This document shows positions 11,296 through 21,305 of a DNA stretch of 64,000 bases, one piece after another. Where the stretch lies: positions 1,207,501 to 1,271,500 of the forward strand of contig NZ_CP110644.1 in assembly GCF_026153515.1 (NCBI RefSeq). The letters run 5' to 3'. The stretch comes from Pseudomonas sp. KU26590. GTDB lineage: Bacteria > Pseudomonadota > Gammaproteobacteria > Pseudomonadales > Pseudomonadaceae. Position numbers and translations under genes: made by a program. Positions within the stretch are counted from its first letter, which is position 1, and each line of letters starts with the position of its first letter. The notes below the pieces were generated by a model. The model did no database searches, had not been told where the DNA came from, and worked only from the letters and a program-made list of their open reading frames with translations.

Positions 11296-12462
11296 TTACA
11301 GCTTGGTCTGCTTCATCTCCGGCAGCGGCTTTTGCAGCAGTTTGATCTGCCGCGACACCTCGCCCGTGCGGCATTTCGCTGCCGCCTGATCCGGCGTCAA
11401 CTTGCGGACTGTGGTGAAGAACAGTTTGCAGGTTTCAACTTTGTTGGTCACCTGCCAGTTGGTCGTGCACTGGTTCAACAGCGCCGCCGGATCGGTGGTC
11501 GGTTTCTGGCCCATGCCGGCTTGCCAGCACGCCGCGCTCAGGTCCTGGCCCATGACTTTCAAACCGGCTTCATCCGCCTTCGCTTCGTCCCCGCCGTAAT
11601 TGCTTTTGTCCGCCGCATTCCAGATATAGCTCGGGTGATTGGAGCCCAGCACGGCGACGCTTTGGCCGGTGGTCGGGCTGATGCTCGCCAGGCCCAACAC
11701 CGGAACCGTCACGTTGTATTGCTGCTTGAGCCAGGCGCGTACCGGCGCACCGAACGCGACCATCGGCAGCGATGTGCCCGCCGCACTTTGCGTCAGCTGC
11801 TTGACCATGTTGGTCTGGTAATCGGTGAAGTAGCTGTAGACGTTTTCGAGGTCCTTGCCGGCGTTGGACGGCGCAGCAATGGGCGCGATGTCGATGATGG
11901 TCTGATAAGCAGGCGTCTGCTCCTTGGGGATGCCGTTATCCGTGAGCAGCTCGGACCAGCGGTCGGTAGTGGCCGAGAAAAGATAGTCCTGAGCCTGCGT
12001 CAGTGAATAGTCCGGCGGGAAATGCAGCAACTCGACGCTCTTGCGGTTTTCCAGCGCCATGCCCAATGGCAGAAACAGATACCAGTTGTAGGCAAATTTG
12101 TTATCGGCGTTGAGTTTGTTCGCGCCGGCATAGGCCAGGTCGCCAGCGTCGAGCAGCGCTGAAAGGGGTTTGTCGTAGCCGTCCGGCACGCCGGTAATGT
12201 CGGCGTAGATAACGTCGTTGTCGTTGTGCACCGCAACCTTGGCAGCCGCGTAGCCGTCACGCTGCACGCTTTGCGTGAGGTAGTGCTCGACGGTCTGTTC
12301 CAGCGTCCAGTTTCGGAAACAGATGACATTGCAGTTGTTCGGGTAGGCAAACAGGTGTGTGACGCGCTCCTTGCTCCCCAGTTTGACGTTGACGTCAGCC
12401 TGAGCGGTGAGGCTCAGCGTCAATGCGGTGAGGGCGATGCTCAATGCAGCTGTTTTTTTCAT
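11296..12462 (-). CDS. Secreted protein of unknown function
   Basis: The start is ATG 12462, placed by AAGGA seven bases upstream; an earlier frame extension has no ribosome site. The 388-residue product begins with a clear signal peptide (MKKTAALSIALTALTLSLTA, cut near AQA) and should be periplasmic. It has several Cys (NNCNVICF near the mature N terminus, later Cys in the last third), suggesting disulphides. I recognise no domain. It is the only gene on this strand between the REP pair and the chemoreceptor gene. Confidence 0.75.
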   Translation of the reverse strand: MKKTAALSIALTALTLSLTAQADVNVKLGSKERVTHLFAYPNNCNVICFRNWTLEQTVEHYLTQSVQRDGYAAAKVAVHNDNDVIYADITGVPDGYDKPLSALLDAGDLAYAGANKLNADNKFAYNWYLFLPLGMALENRKSVELLHFPPDYSLTQAQDYLFSATTDRWSELLTDNGIPKEQTPAYQTIIDIAPIAAPSNAGKDLENVYSYFTDYQTNMVKQLTQSAAGTSLPMVAFGAPVRAWLKQQYNVTVPVLGLASISPTTGQSVAVLGSNHPSYIWNAADKSNYGGDEAKADEAGLKVMGQDLSAACWQAGMGQKPTTDPAALLNQCTTNWQVTNKVETCKLFFTTVRKLTPDQAAAKCRTGEVSRQIKLLQKPLPEMKQTKL

Positions 12463-12544
12463 GCTCATGTCCTTGTTGGCGTAGTCACCCCTCTGCGTGG
12501 GTGGTGTTTCGATAATGAAACACTTGGACATGACTGGGAATGGC

Positions 12545-14224
12545 TTACAACACGAATCGCTGAACCATCGTGTTCAGGTCAGTTGCCAGCATCGACAGCG
12601 CGTTGCTCGCTACTGTGGTTTGCTCAGCGCCGGACGCCGATTGCGACGACAGATCGCGAATGCTGCTCAGGTTACGATCAACTTCATTAGCCACTTGAGC
12701 CTGTTGTTCGGCGGCGCTGGCGATCAGCATGTTCCGGTCGCTGATGGTCGAGGTTGCGCTGATGATGACGGTCAGTGCGTGACCGGTGGCAGCGGCCTGC
12801 TCCAGGGTCAGATTGGCCTGGGCAGCGGTGACGCGTAGCGTTTGCGCGGTCTCCTGAGTGCTTTTCTGTACATCGTTAATCAGCGTTTCGATCTCGGTGG
12901 TCGACGCGCTGGTGCGTTGGGCGAGGGAGCGTACTTCATCGGCGACCACGGCGAATCCGCGGCCCGCTTCGCCCGCCCGTGCGGCTTCGATGGCGGCATT
13001 CAGTGCAAGCAGGTTGGTCTGGTTGGCAATCGCGCGAATGACTTCGAGAATCTTGCTGATGCTCAGCGTGCGCTCGGCGAGACCGTCGGCCTGGTGAGAG
13101 GAATCAAGAACGTTGTCGGTCAACTCCTTGATCGAGTCAATGGTGCCGGTCAGGCGCAGACGTCCCTCGGCGGCCGCTTCGTTGGACGCCTTCGATTCGC
13201 TCGACGTGCTGCTGGCGTTATCGGCGACTTCCACGGCCGCCTGACTCATCTGGTTCACCGCCACCGCGGCCTGCTCGATCTCATCGTTCTGCAGTTGCAG
13301 GTTCTTGGCGCTGGCTTCGGCAATCGCGCCCATTTCCTGGACAGACTGGCTCAACTGGCCGGCGGCGGCGTAGATCTGATCGATCGTGCCGTGCAGATTG
13401 GCGCGCATCACGCCCAGGGTCTTCAGCAGTTGAGCCGTTTCGTCCTTACCCTCCGGAATCGGCTGCGGGCTTAGATCTCCTTGAGCAATGGTGCTGGCAA
13501 TGTGCAGCGACTGACGCAGGGGGCGAATGATGCTCAGGCTCAGTCGCCACGCGAGCAACAACGTGAGCACCAGCGCCGCCACGATGGCGCTGACGGCGAT
13601 GATTCGGGTCTGCTGGAACCGCGCGCCGGCAGCGTCGACGGTACCCGCCGCACTTTGCTTGTTCAGCTCGCGCAGCAACTGCACCTGCATGTCCATCAAA
13701 TCACCCTGCAGGCTCAGCGTGGTGTTGAGCAGCATGCGCGCGTCGTCGAGCTTGCGTTGTTCGATCAGGGTGATTTCGTCTTGCAGCGCCGGCATAAAAG
13801 CGCCATAGGCATCTTGAAGGGCCTTGATGGAATCCCGCTCGGTGCTGTCGGTGGCGTGGGCGAGATAGTCGACGAAGCCTTTTTCGACTTCGTTCTTCAG
13901 TTGCTCGACGTTGATCTTGCTGGTCACCACAGCACCGGGGTCGTCGGCATTGGCGATCAGCCTGGCGCTCTCGCCGCGCAACTTGATCAGGTCGATGGCG
14001 ATCGCGTCGGCCATGGCAATGCTGGGCAGCGACCCACTCTCAACCGCTTCGCCCTGATCGCGGATGCTCTGCATCTGCAACAGACAAAAAACACCGAGCG
14101 CTACCAGCAACAGTGCGGTCACGCCGAAGCACAGCACCAACCGCTGAGTAATCCTGAAGCGACGCAGGAAAGCGGGCCTGGAAGAAGGACGGACTACACG
14201 ACGCAATAACCTTTTCACTGCCAA
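12545..14224 (-). CDS. Methyl-accepting chemotaxis protein
   Basis: A transmembrane chemoreceptor of about 557-559 residues. The N-terminal helix is at about 30-50, followed by a four-helix-bundle-type periplasmic domain of about 150 residues. A second helix at about 215-235 leads to a HAMP domain and the cytoplasmic signalling domain with the conserved hairpin tip [20 protein letters not shown]. The start is uncertain: TTG 14224 or GTG 14218, the latter with GGGATG better spaced. Ligand unknown. Confidence 0.93.
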   Translation of the reverse strand: MAVKRLLRRVVRPSSRPAFLRRFRITQRLVLCFGVTALLLVALGVFCLLQMQSIRDQGEAVESGSLPSIAMADAIAIDLIKLRGESARLIANADDPGAVVTSKINVEQLKNEVEKGFVDYLAHATDSTERDSIKALQDAYGAFMPALQDEITLIEQRKLDDARMLLNTTLSLQGDLMDMQVQLLRELNKQSAAGTVDAAGARFQQTRIIAVSAIVAALVLTLLLAWRLSLSIIRPLRQSLHIASTIAQGDLSPQPIPEGKDETAQLLKTLGVMRANLHGTIDQIYAAAGQLSQSVQEMGAIAEASAKNLQLQNDEIEQAAVAVNQMSQAAVEVADNASSTSSESKASNEAAAEGRLRLTGTIDSIKELTDNVLDSSHQADGLAERTLSISKILEVIRAIANQTNLLALNAAIEAARAGEAGRGFAVVADEVRSLAQRTSASTTEIETLINDVQKSTQETAQTLRVTAAQANLTLEQAAATGHALTVIISATSTISDRNMLIASAAEQQAQVANEVDRNLSSIRDLSSQSASGAEQTTVASNALSMLATDLNTMVQRFVL

Positions 14225-14359
14225 TCATCCCATCGACGAACACACCGGAGAGATGGTTATAGAGGGGTTCCATGATGTCTTTGTGACATTGCTGTAAATG
14301 TTTCGGAATTGTTGCGATTACCCTATTTGCTGAAAGGGATCAGCGTGAACCTGGACATT

Positions 14360-15010
14360 TTACGCACCAATCTCCTCCATAAACTCCCGCAGAAACCGCT
14401 CCGCCCGTGCATGCCTGACCTGCGCCATATGCTGCCCCTTGGCCGTTTGAAATCCCTGCGCCAGGGTGAAGATCTTGGTTTTGAAGTGATCGACGGCGAA
14501 GCGTTTGTCGTCCAGATCACGCTGTTGCGCCTGCGGGTCGGCGGGGTCGTAGAGTTGGCTGCCCATGCGCCCGGACACGTAGAACAGCCGCGCCACGCCG
14601 ACCATGCCGAGGGCGTCGAGACGGTCGGCGTCCTGCAGGATTTTTGCTTCCAGCGTGGTGGTTGCGATGTTGGCCGAGTAGCTGTGGGATTCGATGGCAT
14701 GGGCGACGGCCTGGGTGCGCTCTTCGTCCCAGCCCATTTCTGCGAGCAGCTCGGTCGCTTTTGCCGCGGCCAGACGCGAGGCGCTTGAGCGAAAGGGCGA
14801 GTTCTTTTCCACTGAAACGCAGTCGTGGAGCAGGGTGGCGGCGAGCAGGATTTGATGATCACCGCCCTCCGTGTCACGAATGGCGCAGACGTTGCTCCAG
14901 ACCCGGTGCAGGTGCGAAACGTCATGGGAGCCGTCGAGCCTCTCCGCCACGGTGTGGGGAATCAGCAGGTCGGCGAGGGACTGAAATGGCGCGAAGGAGA
15001 GGGTGGTCAT
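14360..15010 (-). CDS. HD-domain phosphohydrolase
   Basis: A 216-residue HD-superfamily protein. The metal-binding H...HD...D pattern is visible at His33, His62-Asp63 and Asp128. It belongs to the single-domain YedJ/YpgQ-like group, predicted to act on nucleotides or phosphorylated metabolites; the substrate cannot be told from sequence. It stands alone, with about 100-140 bp to each neighbour. Confidence 0.85.
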   Translation of the reverse strand: MTTLSFAPFQSLADLLIPHTVAERLDGSHDVSHLHRVWSNVCAIRDTEGGDHQILLAATLLHDCVSVEKNSPFRSSASRLAAAKATELLAEMGWDEERTQAVAHAIESHSYSANIATTTLEAKILQDADRLDALGMVGVARLFYVSGRMGSQLYDPADPQAQQRDLDDKRFAVDHFKTKIFTLAQGFQTAKGQHMAQVRHARAERFLREFMEEIGA

Positions 15011-15151
15011 GGATCATCCTGTCGATGTCGGCGGACGGTGCGCCAGCATACAGATTGACCCGCGCCAGCGCTGCCGGTTCGCTGAGCCGGGTCGCTGATC
15101 CCTGCCACGCACGGCGCGCAGCAGAGATCAGTGAGCCGTCGCGACGTTACG

Positions 15152-16039
15152 TCACTGGCCTTTCATGGCCGCTGCCAGCTTGTCCACGTTGTAGCGAAAC
15201 ATCGTCACATAGGTCGCCGCCGGGCCGTCTGCGGGTGACAGCGCTTCCACGTACAGCTCGCCGCCCGGGTGCGCGCCGCTGGCTTTGGCGATCTGTTGCA
15301 CCAGGCGCGGGTCGCCAGAGTTCTCGAAGAAGTAGGCGCTAACGTGCTCCTGCTTGATCTGATTGATCAGCTTGCCGACGTCAGCCGCAGAGGCTTCGGT
15401 TTCTGTGGAAAAGCCCAGCGGCGAGAGAAAGGTCACGCCATAGGCATCACCGAAATAGCCGAAGGCGTCGTGGGACGTCAGCACCTTGCGCTGTGCGACC
15501 GGGATGGTACCGATCTGCGCACGGGCATAAGCGTCCATGTCCTGCAGTTGGGCGATGTATTTCTCACCGTTGGCTTTGTAATCGGCGGCATTGTCCGGGT
15601 CAGCTTTCTGCAGGGCCTTGATGATATTTCTGACGTAAACGACGCCGTTCACCGCACTGTTCCAGGCGTGCGGGTCAGTGATCTTCTTGCCGTCTTCTTC
15701 CATGCTGCGGGTCATGATCCCGTCAGACAGCACGACGGGCCGGCCTTTGTAGCCGGAGGCGGTAATCAGCCGATCCAGCCAGCCCTCCAGATGCAAGCCG
15801 CTGACAAATACTACGTCGGCTTTTTTCAGTGCCTGGGCGTCATTGGGGGTGGGCTCGTAGACGTGAGGGTCGCCGTTGGGCCCGATGAGCGAGGTCACGT
15901 GTACGTGATCGCCGCCGACGTTGTGCACCATGTCGGCGATGACGGTGAACGAGGCGACGGTTTCCAGGGTTTTTGCCTGGGCGAAGTTGGCCAGGCCCGA
16001 CAACGCCAGCGCGGCGGTCAGAAGCGTGAAACGTTTCAT
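15152..16039 (-). CDS. Periplasmic metal-binding protein of a zinc/manganese ABC importer
   Basis: A 295-residue cluster A-I substrate-binding protein (ZnuA/PsaA/AztC family) with a signal peptide ending near AQA-22. Three His ligands typical of the family are in place: His59 (GDPHVYEP), His124 (DPHAWN) and His190 (SHDAFGYFG). The long His-rich loop of classical ZnuA is absent, as in AztC- or Mn-type proteins. It is the last gene of the importer operon. A Zur-like box upstream of the operon favours zinc. Confidence 0.9.
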   Translation of the reverse strand: MKRFTLLTAALALSGLANFAQAKTLETVASFTVIADMVHNVGGDHVHVTSLIGPNGDPHVYEPTPNDAQALKKADVVFVSGLHLEGWLDRLITASGYKGRPVVLSDGIMTRSMEEDGKKITDPHAWNSAVNGVVYVRNIIKALQKADPDNAADYKANGEKYIAQLQDMDAYARAQIGTIPVAQRKVLTSHDAFGYFGDAYGVTFLSPLGFSTETEASAADVGKLINQIKQEHVSAYFFENSGDPRLVQQIAKASGAHPGGELYVEALSPADGPAATYVTMFRYNVDKLAAAMKGQ

Positions 16040-16066
16040 GGTGGTTTCCTTGCGGTAAGAGGACGA

Positions 16067-16963
16067 TCAGCCGGACAGATGAACCCTCGGGAACAGCCGG
16101 CGTACAAAACCGCTGCGTCCAAAGAACAGTGAGAACCCGTAAAAGGCGCTGGCGGTGAGCACGATGGCCGGGCCGGAGGCGACGCTGGCGTGGTAGGAGA
16201 CGATCAGGCCGATGAAGCCCGAGAGCGTGGCCACCACGGTCGAAATCACGATCATGCCGGTGAGCGAGCGCGCCCAGAACCGCGCGACCGTGGCGGGCAG
16301 CATCATCATGCCGACGGCCATCAGCGTGCCCAGCGCTTGAAACCCCGCCACCAGATTGAGCACCACCAGCAGCAGAAACAGCACGTGATACAGAGACCCG
16401 CGACCGCCCACCGCGCGCAGGAAACCCGGGTCGAAGCATTCGAGGATCAACGGACGGTAGATCAGCGCGAGCAGAATCAAGGTGAACGACGCGATGCCGC
16501 CCACCATGAAAATCGCCTGATCGTCGATCGCCAGGATGGTGCCGAACAGCACGTGAAGCAGATCCACGTTGGAGCCGTGCAGGGACACGATCAGCACGCC
16601 GGCCGCCAGAGACGTCAGGTAAAAGCTGGCGAAGCTGGCGTCTTCACGCAGTGATGTGTAACGGCTCACCAACCCCGACAGCAATGCGACCGCGAGACCT
16701 GCGATCAGGCCGCCGAAGCCCATCGCCGGGAGCGACAATCCGGCGAACAGAAAACCCACGGCGGCACCCGGTAATACCGCGTGGCTCATGGCGTCGCCCA
16801 CCAGACTCATGCGCCGCAGCATCAGCAGCACGCCGACCGGGCCGGAGCCGATGCCCAGCGCCAGGCACGCCACCAGGGCGCGGCGCATGAAACCGAAATC
16901 GACGAAGGGCTGGATCAACAGGCTATAGAGCGTCACAGCGTCTGCTCCGCATCGGCGTCGCAC
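16067..16963 (-). CDS. Metal ABC transporter permease (ZnuB family)
   Basis: 298 residues with about eight hydrophobic segments in the ZnuB/MntB (ABC-3) arrangement, including the conserved GDAMSHAVLPGAA region near residue 55. It forms the inner-membrane channel with the ATPase encoded upstream, whose 3' end it overlaps by about 30 bases. Confidence 0.92.
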   Translation of the reverse strand: MRRRCGADAVTLYSLLIQPFVDFGFMRRALVACLALGIGSGPVGVLLMLRRMSLVGDAMSHAVLPGAAVGFLFAGLSLPAMGFGGLIAGLAVALLSGLVSRYTSLREDASFASFYLTSLAAGVLIVSLHGSNVDLLHVLFGTILAIDDQAIFMVGGIASFTLILLALIYRPLILECFDPGFLRAVGGRGSLYHVLFLLLVVLNLVAGFQALGTLMAVGMMMLPATVARFWARSLTGMIVISTVVATLSGFIGLIVSYHASVASGPAIVLTASAFYGFSLFFGRSGFVRRLFPRVHLSG

Positions 16964-17685
16964 GGTTGCGCGTCAGGGTTCCAGTGCTCGGCCATGTTCT
17001 TGGCGCGGCGCAGGTTGTCGTCGTTGAGAATGTCGGCGGTGTCGCCCCACGCAATGATTTCCCGGGCCAGCAACAGCGTGCTCGGAAAATGCTGACGCAC
17101 TTGCTCGATGTCATGCAGCACCGCAATGACGGTGCGGCCCTGGCCATGCCAGGTGCGGATCAACTGCAGCAAGTCCCGCGTGGTGCGTGCGTCGATGGCC
17201 GTAAACGGCTCGTCGAGCAAAATCACCGAAGCGTCCTGCAATAACAGTCGGGCAAACAGCACGCGCTGAAACTGACCGGACGACAACGAGCTGATGCTGC
17301 GTTGCTCGAATCCAGCCAGACCCACAGCTCCCAGCGCGTCCTGGGCCTGTTCAGCGTGCTTTCGTGTAGCGCCCCGGAACGCGCCGATGCTGCGCCATGC
17401 CCCCATCATCACCGTGTCGGCCACGCTGAGCGGAAAGCTGCGGTCGATCTCGGCAGCTTGCGGCAGATAGCCGATGTGCCGCGTCGCCAACTGGTTGCGC
17501 TCGACGCGCCCGACAGCGGGTTTGAGCGTACCGGCGATGGCTTTGATCAGCGTGGATTTACCGGCGCCGTTGGGGCCGACGATCGCCGTCAGGCTGCCTG
17601 CGGCGAAACGGCCGTTCGCGTGATGCACCGCTGGCCGGCGTTCGTAGGTCAGTGTCAGGTCGTGGAGGTCGATGGCGGCACTCAT
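16933..17685 (-). CDS. Metal ABC transporter ATP-binding protein
   Basis: The probable start is ATG 17685, whose first bases overlap the stop of a 45-codon upstream ORF (ATGA), rather than the longer frame from 17718. The 250-residue ATPase has Walker A GPNGAGKS (37-44), signature SLSSGQ, Walker B VILLDEP and the His switch (VLHDIEQV). It energises the zinc-type importer. The name aztA would fit, but AztD is not seen here, so no symbol is given. Confidence 0.9.
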   Translation of the reverse strand: MSAAIDLHDLTLTYERRPAVHHANGRFAAGSLTAIVGPNGAGKSTLIKAIAGTLKPAVGRVERNQLATRHIGYLPQAAEIDRSFPLSVADTVMMGAWRSIGAFRGATRKHAEQAQDALGAVGLAGFEQRSISSLSSGQFQRVLFARLLLQDASVILLDEPFTAIDARTTRDLLQLIRTWHGQGRTVIAVLHDIEQVRQHFPSTLLLAREIIAWGDTADILNDDNLRRAKNMAEHWNPDAQPCDADAEQTL

Positions 17686-17819
17686 GGAATCGCCACCGCC
17701 CAGGCGACGCCGATCCACAGCAGGACCAGCATGGCGAGAGAAATCAACACGCGCTTGCCGGCCGATTGAGCCAGCGCCGACGTTGCAAGTGAGGGAGAAA
17801 GCCGGGAATCGCGTTTCAC
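17682..17819 (-). CDS. Possible 45-residue single-span membrane protein upstream of the ABC ATPase gene
   Basis: A GTG-initiated frame of 45 codons. It begins with a basic, Ser-rich stretch (KRDSRLSPS) followed by one strong hydrophobic helix at residues 24-45. Its TGA overlaps the ATG of the ATPase gene, the usual sign of translational coupling, and the Zur-like box lies 24 bp before its start. The Shine-Dalgarno is poor. It may be a real small importer partner, or the remnant of a longer gene often found ahead of such importers. It is too short to identify by family. Confidence 0.45.
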   Translation of the reverse strand: MKRDSRLSPSLATSALAQSAGKRVLISLAMLVLLWIGVAWAVAIP

Positions 17820-17842
17820 AGAAAGGGCAGCCTGAAATAATT

Positions 17843-17857
17843 TGTTATAGTATTACA
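17843..17857. promoter_or_regulatory. Zur-like operator
   Basis: TGTTATAGTATTACA is a near-perfect palindrome (TGTTATA/TATTACA) resembling the Zur box of Pseudomonas (TGTTATA-n-TATAACA). It lies just upstream of the minus-strand importer operon and about 145 bp before the divergent flavin reductase gene. It fits zinc repression of the importer. Confidence 0.65.
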
Positions 17858-18001
17858 TCACCTTTGGCTTGATCTGCAAAGCGCGATTTGGGCGAAGTTC
17901 AGGGAGGCGACAGTTTCCCTCTCGCAGGGGAGGGTGGCGTTTCCCCGGCGCGATAAACCCTGTAGTTTTCGATCACTTTTCTCTTTGCCAGGATGATTTC
18001 C

Positions 18002-18610
18002 ATGACGGCTTCTCACCGGCGTCCCGTACCCCTCGCCAAATGCTATCGCCTGCTCAACCACGGCCCGACCGTCTTGATCAGCGCCGCTCACGACGGGCAG
18101 CGCAACATCATGGCGGCAGCGTGGGCGATGCCGCTGGACTTCCAACCGCCGAAAGTCACCGTCGTGCTGGATAAGTCGGTGTGGACGCGGCAGTTGCTCG
18201 AAAGCTCCGGGACGTTCGTGATCAACGTGCCGACCCTCAGCCAGATCGATATCGTCGAAACGGTCGGCTCGACCTCAGGGCTGGACATCTCCCAAGAGCA
18301 GGGCCTGGATAAATTCAAAGCGTATGGGCTGGAGACTTTCGCGGGCTCCCACGTTGAGGCGCCGTTACTGGAAGGCTGTGCGGGCTGGCTGGAGTGCCGT
18401 TTGATTCCCGAGCCGCACAACCAGAGCGCGCACGATCTGTTCATCGGCGAAGTGGTCGCAGCGTGGGCGGATGAGCGCGTGTTTTCCGAAGGGCACTGGC
18501 ATTTCGAGGGCCATGACGCGCTGCGCACCCTTCACCATGTGGCGGGCGGGCATTTTCTGGTGATTGGCGATGGGGCGGATGGCAAGGTGCTGCAGCGATC
18601 GGCTGACTGA
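18002..18610 (+). CDS. Flavin reductase family protein (flavoredoxin-like)
   Basis: 202 residues from ATG 18002, chosen because AGGA lies nine bases upstream; the ATG at 17993 sits on that site. The flavin-reductase-like split-barrel fold is suggested by the N-terminal ...PTVLISA...NIMAAAWAMPLDFQPPKVTVVLD pattern that binds FMN. It probably reduces or stores flavin, with no partner monooxygenase next to it. The 140-bp leader is GC-rich and could fold, but matches no riboswitch I know. Confidence 0.85.
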   Translation: MTASHRRPVPLAKCYRLLNHGPTVLISAAHDGQRNIMAAAWAMPLDFQPPKVTVVLDKSVWTRQLLESSGTFVINVPTLSQIDIVETVGSTSGLDISQEQGLDKFKAYGLETFAGSHVEAPLLEGCAGWLECRLIPEPHNQSAHDLFIGEVVAAWADERVFSEGHWHFEGHDALRTLHHVAGGHFLVIGDGADGKVLQRSAD

Positions 18611-18690
18611 CTATGCCCCGCTTGCTACGACCGCGCCCCTGATTGGAAGGGCGCGGTGAAGCAGGTTCAGTGGCCGGACGTGGATGCAGC

Positions 18691-20271
18691 TCAGTCCTTT
18701 GACAACTCGCCGTTGACCAGGCGCCAGGTCTTCAACGGATTGCTGGCTTTCAACGCAGGGGGCAGCAGCGAGTCCGGCACGTTCTGGTAACAGACGGGAC
18801 GCAGGAAGCGATCAATGGCTGTGGCGCCCACCGAGGTACTGCGGCTGTCGGAGGTTGCCGGGAACGGCCCGCCGTGAACCATCGAATAACTCACTTCGAC
18901 GCCGGTCGGGAAGTCATTGAACAGAATCCGTCCCGCCTTGCGCTCCAGGATTGGCAGCAGCGACTGAGCGGTCGCCTCGTCGCCGTCGTCGAACTGCAGC
19001 GTCACGGTCAGTTGCCCATCGAAGCTGGCAGCGACTCTCTGCAGATCGGCGACGTCGGTGCAAACAATCAGCAGTGCGCTTGGTCCGAAGTTTTCGTCCT
19101 CCAGCGCGGGATTGGCGAGGAACGTGGCCGAGTCGGTGCGGAAGAAGGCCGGGCGCGCCTGGAATGAACCTTCGGCCTCCTGACCTTCCGCTACCAGCGT
19201 CACGCCTTGCGCGCTGTGCAGATTATTCAGACCGTTGCAGTAAGCGCCGTGGATGTTCGGCGTCAGCATGGTGGTCGGTAGTTTCTCGGACAGCGCCTTG
19301 GCCGATGCCGACACGAAGGTTTCCAGCGCGTCGCTTTCCAGTGCCAGCAGAATGCCGGGGTTGGTGCAGAACTGCCCCGCGCCCATGACCAGCGATTCGA
19401 CAAAACCCTTGGCGATAGTTTCGGCGCGGGCCAGCAAAGCGGCGGGCAGCAGGAACACCGGGTTGATGCTGCTCATCTCGGCATACACCGGGATCGGCAC
19501 CGGACGCGCCTGAGCGGCCGACACCAGCGCCAGACCGCCACGACGGGAGCCAGTGAAGCCCACGGCTTGAATCAACGGGTGACTGACCAGCGCCTGGCCG
19601 ACAGCAATGTCTTTATCGATCAGCAATGAGAACACGCCTTCTGGCATGCCGGTATCGCGCGCGGCTTTCTGAATCACGCGCCCCACCAGTTCGCTGGTGC
19701 CCAGGTGAGCCGGGTGTGCTTTGACGATGACCGGGCAACCGGCCGCCAACGCAGAAGCGGTATCGCCGCCGGCGACCGAGAAGGCGAGGGGGAAGTTGCT
19801 CGCACCGAACACCGCCACCGGGCCGAGTCCGATGCGCCGCAGACGAAGGTCTGCGCGGGGCAAGGGCTGGCGCTCCGGGAGTGCGGTATCGACCACGGCA
19901 CCGTGCCAGCGTCCGTCACGCAGCAGGCTGGCAAACAGTTTGAGCTGATTGACCGTGCGCATCCGCTCGCCTTCAAGGCGTGGCTTGGGCAGGCCGCTTT
20001 CGACATGGACACGCTCGGTCAGCACATCGCCCAGATCCAGAAGACCTTGGGCGATGGCTTCAAGGAAGCTGGCGCGTTGGTCGTCACTCAGTTGCCGATA
20101 ACGGTCGAATGACGCTTCGGCCAGTTCGCACGCCGCGTTGACGTCATCCAGCGTGCTGGCGCCAAACGACGGTGTAAGGGGTTCGCCCGTGGCGGCGGCG
20201 AGGGCGAACACCTCTCCTGCCTGGCCCCGCACAGCGCGTTGTCCGATGATCGTTTCACCAAGAATCTGCAT
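18691..20271 (-). CDS. NADP-dependent aldehyde dehydrogenase, alpha-ketoglutaric semialdehyde type
   Basis: A 526-residue aldehyde dehydrogenase with the catalytic residues in order: Asn159 (GASNFP), Glu265 (YAEMSS) and Cys302 (GQFCTNPG). Length and the AGQFCTNPG version of the active site match the 2,5-dioxovalerate (alpha-ketoglutaric semialdehyde) dehydrogenases of sugar-acid and hydroxyproline catabolism. No dehydratase or transporter lies beside it, so the pathway is inferred from family only. Confidence 0.88.
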   Translation of the reverse strand: MQILGETIIGQRAVRGQAGEVFALAAATGEPLTPSFGASTLDDVNAACELAEASFDRYRQLSDDQRASFLEAIAQGLLDLGDVLTERVHVESGLPKPRLEGERMRTVNQLKLFASLLRDGRWHGAVVDTALPERQPLPRADLRLRRIGLGPVAVFGASNFPLAFSVAGGDTASALAAGCPVIVKAHPAHLGTSELVGRVIQKAARDTGMPEGVFSLLIDKDIAVGQALVSHPLIQAVGFTGSRRGGLALVSAAQARPVPIPVYAEMSSINPVFLLPAALLARAETIAKGFVESLVMGAGQFCTNPGILLALESDALETFVSASAKALSEKLPTTMLTPNIHGAYCNGLNNLHSAQGVTLVAEGQEAEGSFQARPAFFRTDSATFLANPALEDENFGPSALLIVCTDVADLQRVAASFDGQLTVTLQFDDGDEATAQSLLPILERKAGRILFNDFPTGVEVSYSMVHGGPFPATSDSRSTSVGATAIDRFLRPVCYQNVPDSLLPPALKASNPLKTWRLVNGELSKD

Positions 20272-20412
20272 AGCTCAACACCTCTTGAGGGCGGCGACCG
20301 TCAGGTGGCACCGCAGTGGCCAGCCCCTGAGGTTACATCATGGCGCTACGATCGCCACCGGTCCGGGTGTTGAGCTTGCTGTTGAGCTTATGGCCGCGCT
20401 TATTGCTGCAGC

Positions 20413-21117
20413 CTATTGCTGAACGGCGCTGAACCCTTCAAACGCAGTTTGCTGCTGGATCGCGCTGACAATGTTCTTGCGCGTCGCAGGCTGCTGGTTG
20501 CCCTGATTGTCCACGAACACCTCGCTTTGCAGCTCCGCCTCATCGCCTTCACCGATGAACGTGAAGCCCAGGAATTCAAAGGCTTCGCGGTCAGCGTTGG
20601 CTTTCGAGCGTGGCGTGCGCAGGGGCAGGGTGACGCTGGCGCCGTCCTTGCTGATGACGAAAACCTCGGCTTCCTTCTTCGGCCGTGCCGCTTTGCTCTT
20701 GCCGCCGCTCGGGTTACTGACCGCTTGATGCGTCTGGTTCAGCACCTTCAATGCCAGGCTGTAGACGAGTTCCTGGAAGCTAGGGTCGTCCTTGTAGCTG
20801 GACAGAATCCGACTGATCGGAAACTTCGCGCTCAGGTCTTCCAGCGCGGCCATGTCGGCGGCTTCTGCATCCTTGAGCTGTTTAAGCTGACCCATCAGCG
20901 CGTAGGCCTGGTCGTCATCGAATCGGTCATGGGCGGCGCGTATGGCCAGGCGCAAGTCGCGGATCTGGTCGCTTTCCTTGGCGCTCTGGAAAGCGTCGAG
21001 CACCATCTCGCTGATGGTTTTGGCCTGAGGCACATGCTGTGAAAGGTTGATGGCTTCTTCGTAGGCTTGCTTCGACGACACGGCGTTTGCGGCCGGATCG
21101 GTATGGGAATCAGACAT
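20413..21117 (-). CDS. Cytoplasmic protein of unknown function
   Basis: 234 residues with no signal peptide or membrane segment. The N-terminal 130 residues look helical, with many Asp/Glu/Lys. A basic Ser/Lys linker (about 137-150) leads to a C-terminal region of about 70 residues rich in beta-type sequence (VFVISKDGASVTLPLRTP). I do not recognise a family. It stands alone, 140 bp from the dehydrogenase gene. Confidence 0.7.
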   Translation of the reverse strand: MSDSHTDPAANAVSSKQAYEEAINLSQHVPQAKTISEMVLDAFQSAKESDQIRDLRLAIRAAHDRFDDDQAYALMGQLKQLKDAEAADMAALEDLSAKFPISRILSSYKDDPSFQELVYSLALKVLNQTHQAVSNPSGGKSKAARPKKEAEVFVISKDGASVTLPLRTPRSKANADREAFEFLGFTFIGEGDEAELQSEVFVDNQGNQQPATRKNIVSAIQQQTAFEGFSAVQQ

Positions 21118-21274
21118 TGAACATCCACTACTTCGTTGACTGGGGTTGAGGCGCGAAAAGCTCGGGGCGTTTCGAGGGGCGTAATCTATTGGACGAAGGC
21201 GCAGTTGTCACGGATTGCCGGTTGCGCACGGACCGCAGGGCGATTGGCGGTGGATGATCGCAGAGCGCAGCATC

Positions 21275-21305
21275 AAAAAGCCCGGCGCTTGCCGGGCTAG
21301 TTTTA
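21275..21305 (-). terminator. Terminator of the small secreted peptide gene
   Basis: Hairpin AGCCCGGC-GCTT-GCCGGGCT with A/T tracts on both sides, overlapping the stop codon of the 43-residue peptide gene. Confidence 0.8.
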
